DNA from: AWTP1-13 sp963775835
GTDB lineage: Bacteria; Pseudomonadota; Alphaproteobacteria; Rhizobiales; Hyphomicrobiaceae
Length of the DNA: 64,000 bases
Reading direction: 5' to 3'
Assembly: GCA_963775835.1 (NCBI GenBank)
Contig: CAVZKV010000020.1
Location: 372,001-436,000, forward strand
The first letter of the stretch is position 1; the number at the start of each line of letters is the position of its first letter. Positions 61,786 to 64,000 of this stretch are shown piece by piece. Below the pieces are notes generated by a model. That model was not told the DNA's origin and made no database searches. It saw nothing but the letters and a program-made list of their open reading frames with translations. A program made the position numbers and the translations under genes.

Positions 61786-62065
61786 ATGTCCCGGTTGACC
61801 AATAGCCTCGCGCGGACCGACGGGGCCATCCGCGAACTGACCGGACGGATCGAACTCTACCGCAATCGGATTGTGCGAAGATCCAGAGAATCCTGCGTTA
61901 GCCGAACAAGCGGCGCAACTCCTTCCCAGCGCGAATGCTGCTCTTGATGAGCTGGTGAAGTATCGCAAACGCCTCCTCCATGCTGCTGAGGTGGAAGCCT
62001 ACTTATCACCGCACGACGTCACTAATCCGGCGCGTCCTTCGCTAATCCCTCGCAACATCAAGTAG
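61786..62065 (+). pseudogene. Small helical protein with a frameshift
   Basis: GAAGGAGG stands 5 bases before the ATG at 61786, a strong initiation site. The first frame reads MSRLTNSLARTDGAIRELTG then RIELYRNRIV; the coherent continuation, CEDPENPALAEQAAQLLPSA then NAALDELVKYRKRLLHAAEV, is in the next frame from about 61873. Joined they give a ~92-residue all-helical protein. The excellent ribosome-binding site suggests it was recently functional. Confidence 0.45.
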
Positions 62066-62525
62066 TCTCTCGGCCGACTGCAATCGCCGCCAAATTCTCC
62101 CGTCTAGCCGGCCTAGACGTACCGGTATCGTGTCCAGCTCACCTTTCTCGGCGTTAGCACTGTTGCGGCAAGATACGCTGCTGCTGCCGAGAGGCACGGT
62201 CTGCCCACCATCACGTTCGTGCGCGCTGCTGCGAAGGCCGTTGCGATGCAACATTGCCTATTGCTGAGCTCGCGGCGAGGGCGGATTCGAATCCGCGATC
62301 AGCACGTTGGCAAGGCTCCCGACTTCCCGCTGGCGTGGCGGTGGACAAAGGGAGTCGCCGGTATGCACTTTCGCACTGCGGATGCTGGAACTTTGCCGCT
62401 ATTCCGGAGTTGCGCGTGCATTCGGCGCCCTGCGCGCCGGCAATCTGCGCGCCGGCAATCGGGCCGGCCAACGGCGATGACAGGCACATGACAGGCGCAG
62501 AGCGCACATTGGAGGGCCGAACGCC
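62066..62525. other. Gene-free stretch with palindromes and a short tandem repeat
   Basis: GCGGATTCGAATCCGC (62281-62296) is a perfect palindrome, and TGCGCGCCGGCAATC is tandemly duplicated at 62431-62460. No protein family is recognisable. Confidence 0.35.
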
Positions 62526-63410
62526 ATGGCTATCAAACAAATCTTGCTCCCCCTGCCAGGCTCCGTCGAGCACAGCGGCGAGATCGATATGGCTTTATCT
62601 GCGGCTAAGGCTGTGGAGGCTCATCTCGAGGCCCTGTTCATTGTTGAGCCACCTCCCCCGCCGATCCACCGAACGAGGATAAGTGGGGAGATGGGCTACG
62701 GCCGGATGGCGGCCACGGCCGAAGAAGGGAACTGGGTCGCCGAAGACCGGGAGAGGCTTGCGCAGGACGCACGGGAGCGTTTCGCTCGGGCCTGTGCGGC
62801 CAACGGGCTTCCGCTCCGTGCCGCAAACGAAGAGATGGGCGCCCTGCCAGCAGCATCGTGGCGTCAGGCCGAGGGCACATACGTGGAGGTCACCGCGGCG
62901 CGCGCTGGCGCCTTCGACCTCATAGTCGCCGCGAGCGCTGCCGTAACGGATTCGCTCAGCGCAATCGCGGAGCAATCGCTGCTGCAGCAGCGCCGCCCAG
63001 TGCTGTTGGCGCCGTCGCAATTCACGAGCGGCTGGGGCGGCGCTGCGATGATTGCGTGGGATGAGAGCCCAGAATGTTGGCATGCGGTGTCGGCCGCCAT
63101 ACCGCTTCTACACCTTGCCCAGTCGGTGCAGATTGTGAGCGTCGACCGGCACGCCGATCGACGCAACGCCTCGCAGACCGAAGCCGTAGCCTATCTGCAC
63201 TGCCACGGCATTACGGCAACCCCGCGCGTGGTCGCCCCCCACTTGCGATCGGTTGGCGATACGCTGCTTGCAGTGGCGGCGGAAGGCGACGCGAGCCTGC
63301 TGGTCATGGGTGCCTATTCCCATAGCCGACTGCGGGAAATGCTCATGGGTGGGGTGACGCGCCACGTCCTCAAGAACGCGGTCGCGCGACCCGTGCTCTT
63401 GGCGCATTAG
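62526..63410 (+). CDS. Universal stress protein, two UspA domains
   Basis: A 294-residue cytoplasmic protein with TTGGAGGGCCG upstream. The N-terminal domain (MAIKQILLPLPGSVEHSGEI, AAKAVEAHLEALFIVEP) is degenerate. The C-terminal domain shows AAMIAWDESPECWHAVSAAI, VQIVSVDRHAD and the nucleotide-binding signature VMGAYSHSRLREMLMGGVTR then HVL with ARPVLLAH at the end (G-2x-G-9x-G(S/T) type). Tandem-domain UspA proteins are induced by stress or growth arrest in many bacteria. Confidence 0.88.
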   Translation: MAIKQILLPLPGSVEHSGEIDMALSAAKAVEAHLEALFIVEPPPPPIHRTRISGEMGYGRMAATAEEGNWVAEDRERLAQDARERFARACAANGLPLRAANEEMGALPAASWRQAEGTYVEVTAARAGAFDLIVAASAAVTDSLSAIAEQSLLQQRRPVLLAPSQFTSGWGGAAMIAWDESPECWHAVSAAIPLLHLAQSVQIVSVDRHADRRNASQTEAVAYLHCHGITATPRVVAPHLRSVGDTLLAVAAEGDASLLVMGAYSHSRLREMLMGGVTRHVLKNAVARPVLLAH

Positions 63411-63582
63411 CGTGCGCGACAAGTCTTGTGCTCAAGCGACGAGGACATCGTGGTGCGAAATCAGCGGCGACCCGGGGTCCCATGCCGCAGCAGCGGGGCA
63501 CGTTAACGCTGCTCGCCAAGTTGTGAACGCCGAAAAAGCGGCGGCCGAGCGTTACTAGGCTAGGGGTACTGTCGGCAGCGCC

Positions 63583-64000
63583 ATGGTGATTTCAATGCAT
63601 ACGCCCACATCGCCCGTCCTTGCCGCCATCGCTCTCTTGCTGCTGTTTCCCGACGCGGCATTAGCGCAAGCGCGCTCGTCGGCAGGTGGCTCGGGGGCGT
63701 CCGTCGCCGCGCCGAGCCCCAGGCTCTCGGCACCGACCACAACCTTACCCACCACCCCCCACGTGTCCCCCAGCCCCACCACGCCGGCGGCGCCATCGGC
63801 ATCGTTGTCGCCCACGCCTTCGGCCGGGCTGACACCGCCGGCGGGCGTGCCGGCAACGACCACGCCCACCGCGCCAACGACGGCGCAACCCGGATCGACC
63901 GCGCCGCCGCTGTCGCCCTTGTCCGAGCCCTTGCCCAGCCAGTTTGCGACCGGCGGCGGCGGTTCGCCCAACCTTGCCCTCTCACCTGGCACCTCGTCCG
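63583..64000 (+). CDS. Exported Pro/Thr/Ser-rich protein, runs off the window
   Basis: ATG 63583 (or 63595) opens a frame with no stop up to the window end. MHTPTSPVLAAIALLLLFPD then AALAQA is a signal peptide with an ALA-QA cleavage site. The mature part is almost entirely Pro, Thr, Ser, Ala and Gly (SAPTTTLPTTPHVSPSPTTP, ATTTPTAPTTAQPGSTAPPL), later GGGGSPNLALSPG. Low-complexity exported linker proteins of this kind are common in Bradyrhizobium relatives. Large opposite-strand frames here are shadows of its G+C-rich codons. Confidence 0.6.
   Translation, partial: MVISMHTPTSPVLAAIALLLLFPDAALAQARSSAGGSGASVAAPSPRLSAPTTTLPTTPHVSPSPTTPAAPSASLSPTPSAGLTPPAGVPATTTPTAPTTAQPGSTAPPLSPLSEPLPSQFATGGGGSPNLALSPGTSS

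Noticed and set aside
62281..62330. GCGGATTCGAATCCGC palindrome followed by a tRNA-like stretch (CTTGCCAA on the minus strand)
   Set aside because: The T-loop would have six bases, not seven, and no D-arm, anticodon stem or acceptor pairing can be drawn; a palindromic sequence explains the resemblance.
63555..63992. Long minus-strand frames over the Pro/Thr-rich region
   Set aside because: They are shadows of a G+C-rich low-complexity sequence; the plus frame has a start, a clean signal peptide and an Ala-x-Ala site.

Overview
The window looks like an accessory, decay-rich stretch of an alphaproteobacterial chromosome from the order Hyphomicrobiales, close to Bradyrhizobium, Rhodopseudomonas or Xanthobacteraceae. 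This rests on high G+C, HWE-type histidine kinases, DUF6894-type and other very small proteins typical of that group, GGGTCAAAAGCGCC-type dispersed repeats, and a tRNA-Thr fragment of alphaproteobacterial type. The assignment is from protein and sequence resemblance only. No rRNA gene, intact tRNA gene or CRISPR array is visible.

Layout. 0-1.3 kb: relics of a ParA ATPase and a serine recombinase around a small Cys-rich protein. 1.4-4.4 kb: a compact operon for acyl-CoA metabolism (acyl-CoA ligase, MDR oxidoreductase, hotdog thioesterase), followed by a kinase fragment. 5-11 kb: regulators (a Crp/Fnr protein, a response regulator, a REC-PAS-HWE kinase), small proteins and recombinase relics. 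11.6-16.2 kb: an MmgE/PrpD protein, a VOC protein and a Tat-exported GMC dehydrogenase pair ending in a good terminator. 16.8-20.4 kb: a PhzF plus aminotransferase operon, divergent from a MocR-type regulator, with two direct repeats between them. 20.5-25.5 kb: frameshifted aldo-keto reductase and SDR genes, a membrane protein and an alanyl-tRNA-synthetase-like protein. 25.9-32.3 kb: a C45 acyltransferase-like protein, two alpha/beta hydrolases and a broken soxC beside an intact soxD. 32.3-37.2 kb: integrase relics, a cluster of tiny exported proteins and two abutting broken insertion sequences. 37.7-42.7 kb: a nitrate/sulfonate/taurine-type ABC importer with a methyltransferase, divergent from a LysR regulator carrying an in-frame stop. 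42.8-44.2 kb: a broken IS481-type element and a 3' tRNA-Thr fragment that looks like an old attachment site. 44.9-64 kb: a dynamin-like GTPase, then mostly ordinary chromosomal genes (YcgN-like protein, spermidine-synthase fold, serine hydrolases, two paralogous Clp-domain proteins, XRE regulator, virginiamycin-B-lyase-like propeller, universal stress protein) and many tiny proteins.

Decay. Many genes are interrupted by one or more frameshifts or an in-frame TAA (parA, AKR, SDR, AlaRS-like, soxC, LysR, maiA, serine hydrolase, transposases). Very long frames (dynamin-like, GMC, acyl-CoA ligase, hybrid kinase) are intact, so pervasive sequencing error is not the simplest explanation. The picture is an old integration hot spot under relaxed selection.

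Most interesting signals. (1) Two paralogous proteins with the same N-terminal domain, one joined to a ClpX-type zinc finger and the other to a Clp N-domain; both genes are preceded by a near-identical hairpin at the predicted 5' end of the transcript. (2) A shared GTGAT-N4-ATCAC palindrome at almost the same distance upstream of two tiny exported-protein genes 24 kb apart. (3) Paired palindrome and leader elements in front of two unrelated small genes at 6.4 and 7.7 kb. (4) Direct repeats that fit a MocR operator. (5) A stand-alone AlaRS-like catalytic domain divergent from a C45 acyltransferase-like gene.
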